Source: Symbiodinium natans (taxonomy: Eukaryota; Sar; Dinophyceae; Suessiales; Symbiodiniaceae). From it: DNA of 53,516 nt. The stretch covers positions 760,001 to 813,516 of the forward strand of contig CAJNDS010001302.1 of the NCBI GenBank assembly GCA_905221605.1, read 5' to 3'. Positions 51,144-53,516 of the stretch are shown here, piece after piece (position 1 is the stretch's first letter; each line of letters starts with the position of its first letter). The notes beneath the pieces were generated by a model. That model did not search any database. It had not been told where the DNA came from and saw nothing but the letters and a program-made list of their open reading frames with translations. A program made the position numbers and the translations under genes.

Positions 51144-51232
51144 CTACATGCAGACCAGGCCATGACATCCTGCTGGTGTTGCTTTTTCTCCTACATGCAT
51201 ACCAGGCCATGACATCCTGCACGTGTTGCTTT
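51144..51232 (+). repeat. 47-bp tandem duplicate
   Basis: CTACATGCAGACCAGGCCAT at 51144 and CTACATGCATACCAGGCCAT at 51191 start two units that continue with GACATCCTGC and TGTTGCTTT. Confidence 0.9.
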
Positions 51233-51483
51233 GCCGCACTTAGCAGAGGTCGAAAAAGAGCTGGTGTTTGACAAAAGTGCTTCCTAAAGCTACGACACCA
51301 GTATCCAACATTTTGTCTGGCGCCTCCATGGAATGCCCAAGGAAAAATGCAGGGTAGTATTGTTTAGTGAATGTTATCGTTATCCCATATTGTTTCCTTT
51401 TTCTCATCACAAGGGATCTTCATTTTGATCGGCCAAATCTATATTCAAGACGAAGGGTAAAGAATATAACATTTGAAGATTTA

Positions 51484-51560
51484 TTACGATAATAAATACA
51501 ATATTATATATATATATATATAATATCTACATATAGATATATATATATACATATATTTTC
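51484..51560. repeat. TA-rich microsatellite
   Basis: (TA)n and ATAGATATATA stretches in an AT-rich island (51360-51660) with no gene. Confidence 0.88.
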
Positions 51561-51978
51561 TGATCGATCTTCTCAATGGAATCATCTCGATTGGAAGATT
51601 CTTATATTTTGAGAAAAATATAGGTTTATGAATTTTGACACTCGAAATTAATTTTAACGCTACGCGACCCGCCTCGGCCCGGCCCAGCGCATCCGCAGCG
51701 CCCAAGTCGCTGGACCCAAGCAATAAGGGTTGGGTTTAGGGTTTAGGGTTCCGGGTTTATGGTTTATGGTTTGGGGTTTAGGGTTGAGGGTTAGTTTAGG
51801 ATTAAGGGCTTAGGGCTCAAGGTTCATGCTTTGGGGTTTAGGGTTTTTTTGGGTTTAGGGCAGAGGGGAAAGGGGGGGGGCTAAGATTTAAGGTTTCGGG
51901 TTTCGGTTCAAGCTTAGACTCTTCGGCTCGTCCCCGGCCGTGCTCACACCAGTTGAGCCTCCGAAAACCGGGGGCGAA

Positions 51979-52474
51979 AGGGGGGGGGGGGGGGGGGGTG
52001 GGGGGGGTGGGGGGGGGGTGGGGGGTGTGGGGGGGGGTGGGGTGGGGGCTGGGGGGGGTGGGGGGGGCCGTGGGGGGGTGGGGGGGGGGTGGGGGGGGGG
52101 GGGGGGGGGGGGTGGGGCGGGGGGGGGGTGGGGGGGGGGGGGGTGGATGGGGCGGGGGTGGGGCGGGGGCTGGGGTGGGGGGGGGGGGGGGGGTGTGGGG
52201 GGGGGGTGGGGGGGGGTGGTGGGGGGGGGGGGTGGGGGGGGGGTGGGGGGGGTGGGGGGGGGGCGGTGGTGGGGGGCTGGGGGGTGGTGGGGGGGGTGGG
52301 GGGGTGGGGGGGGGGTGGGGGGTTTTGGGAAGGGACCCATTTGAGGCAAAAAAGGCTGGGGGGGGGGGGGGGGAAGGGAAGGGGGGGGGGGGGGGGGCGG
52401 GTGGGGGGGAGGGGGGGGGGGGTGGGGGGGTAGAGGGGTGGTTGGGAGGGTTGAAAAAGGGGGGGGCCCTGCTG
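51979..52474 (+). repeat. Poly-G region with T punctuations
   Basis: Almost uninterrupted G in runs of 4 to 22, punctuated by single T and rare C or A, with one break at 52321-52358. Strand-asymmetric: the minus strand is poly-C. Glycine- and proline-rich frames here are by-products. Sequencing and assembly across such runs are unreliable, so exact length is uncertain. Confidence 0.9.
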
Positions 52475-52852
52475 GGAAGGGCTGCAACTACCTCTGGTCT
52501 TGGCTGCTCACCTAGGGGGGGTACTCATTTGAGGCAAAAAAAGGGGTCTGAAAAAGGGCTTTGGGTCTGGGGGAGGATTTGGAGGGGGGTGCCTGTTCTG
52601 ATTACCTATACACCTTCGGCCCGAGGCCTCGGCGGATTTGATTATGATATTTTTTTTGAAAATGAACTTATTTGGATAGATGAGATAGTATTCTTTTTTG
52701 GAATGGATTATGATTATTTAGAGGTTATAAGCCTAGAAATATAAATATTCAATTATCTTCTTTTATTATGGGAACTATGATTATCTACTCTATAAAACGC
52801 TACGGTCAAACCAGCCCTATGCGGTGCGTCACGCCTCGGAGTGCCCCAGCCC

Positions 52853-53193
52853 CAAAATTTTCCGGAAATTTCTGGACCCCGGCGAGCAAGCCGCTTTGGC
52901 CTACCCGGGACCCAAAATTTCCGGGAAATTTTGGGGCTTGGGCTGTGCCCTTTGAAAGGCTGGGCCTCTTCGACGGCCGCAAGCCAGATTCGCTCCCCTA
53001 AATTTCTGGAAAATTTCTGGTTCCGGGTAGCCCGAAGCCTCGGTCCCTAAATTTCCGGAAAATTTGCTTCATCGCTTTCCTAAATTTTCCGAAAATTTAC
53101 ACACCCAAAATTTTCAGGAAATTTAGGAAACGGATGCAGCCTGATCATGTTCAGAAGCCACGGCCCAGCTCCCTAAATTTCCGGAAAATTTAG
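52853..53193. repeat. Cluster of seven AAATTTCCGGAAAATTT-type palindromes
   Basis: Near-palindromic words at 52853, 52913, 52999, 53048, 53082, 53105 and 53174, all variants of AAATTT-CCGG-AAATTT, separated by 23-86 bases of unrelated GC-rich sequence. Confidence 0.85.
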
Positions 53194-53310
53194 GGTGCTG
53201 GGTGGCCGAAAATGTCGAAGCATTGTTGACCGCTTGAACCGTTGAGTTCAGGTGTTGATCATTTGCCATGTTGTTGCATGCTTTCATTGCATGCTTTCAT
53301 TGTTTTCAAT

Positions 53311-53460
53311 CGTGCTTTGTTTTGTGGCATTACAAAGCTAAAATATTAAACAGGACTTTTACTTCACTTCCAAGATGAGCGCATCACCTGGCATTACCAG
53401 GATATTACGAGCGTGCCTTGTTTTATGGCATTACAAAGCGCATTACCTGGCATTACCAGG
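53311..53460 (+). repeat. Interleaved direct repeats
   Basis: CGTGCTTTGTTTTGTGGCAT (53311) and CGTGCCTTGTTTTATGGCAT (53412) both continue TACAAAGC. GCGCATCACCTGGCATTACC (53379) and GCGCATTACCTGGCATTACC (53438) both end AGG. The second set is more compact than the first. Confidence 0.85.
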
Positions 53461-53516
53461 TCGTCGTCGTCGTCGTCGTCGTGCGTCGTGGTCGTCGTCG
53501 TCGTCGTCGTCGTCGT
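53461..53516 (+). repeat. GTC microsatellite
   Basis: About 18 GTC/TCG units with one interruption (GTGCGTCGTG), reaching the window edge. Confidence 0.95.

Noticed and set aside
51888-52744. Long glycine- and proline-rich ORFs on both strands
   Set aside because: Direct consequence of the poly-G tract; stop codons cannot occur in pure G/C runs.

Overview
The window looks like nuclear repeat-rich DNA from a unicellular alga, most likely a dinoflagellate (Symbiodiniaceae- or Polarella-like). Three things suggest this. About sixty short tracts of the Arabidopsis-type telomere repeat TTTAGGG are scattered through it; dinoflagellates use this telomere type, although plants and green algae do too. 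The only clear protein-coding content is Ty1/copia LTR retrotransposons. I recognise no host gene. The organism call is an inference.

Layout. (1) 1-6978, minus strand: right-hand (5') part of a copia-like element: a candidate 149-bp 5' LTR, tRNA primer-binding site, gag (573 aa), then a pol frame open for 1702 codons to the left edge. Pol carries a protease-like start, a 2-oxoglutarate/Fe(II) dioxygenase-like domain, integrase and the beginning of reverse transcriptase. An 849-nt stretch of pol is open in a second frame, which encodes a protein with SAP-like motifs. (2) 6979-10287: telomeric tracts in both orientations, a fold-back element, a C-rich tract and a 700-bp AT-rich stretch. (3) 10293-18190, minus strand: a complete, apparently young copia element. 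It has two 122-bp LTRs that I read as identical, a 5-bp target-site duplication (AAATC), PBS, PPT and one intact 2222-aa gag-pol ORF with an unusual membrane/tandem-repeat tail. (4) 18196-32370: gene-free mosaic of telomeric tracts, degenerate telomere variants and small terminal-inverted-repeat (TIR) elements. (5) 32500-36960: array of about 430-bp units built almost wholly of GAAATTAAA/TTTAATTTC hairpins with a conserved, always same-sense loop. (6) 37150-42290: second satellite domain rich in GAGCTC words with higher-order blocks. (7) 42300-51850: telomeric/TIR mosaic again. (8) 51850-53516: a 490-bp G-run region, a cluster of short AAATTTCCGGAAAATTT-like palindromes and a GTC microsatellite.

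How the parts relate. The two retrotransposons are the only autonomous coding units. Both appear primed by the same tRNA 3' end and both lie among telomeric repeats. The TIR elements have no coding capacity and would depend on a transposase encoded elsewhere. Several of them carry a telomeric tract in their centre or are bracketed by telomeric tracts, a recurrent association that I consider the most system-like signal in the non-coding part. All translations and repeat comparisons were done by eye, so positions of repeat edges are good to a few bases and identities are estimates.
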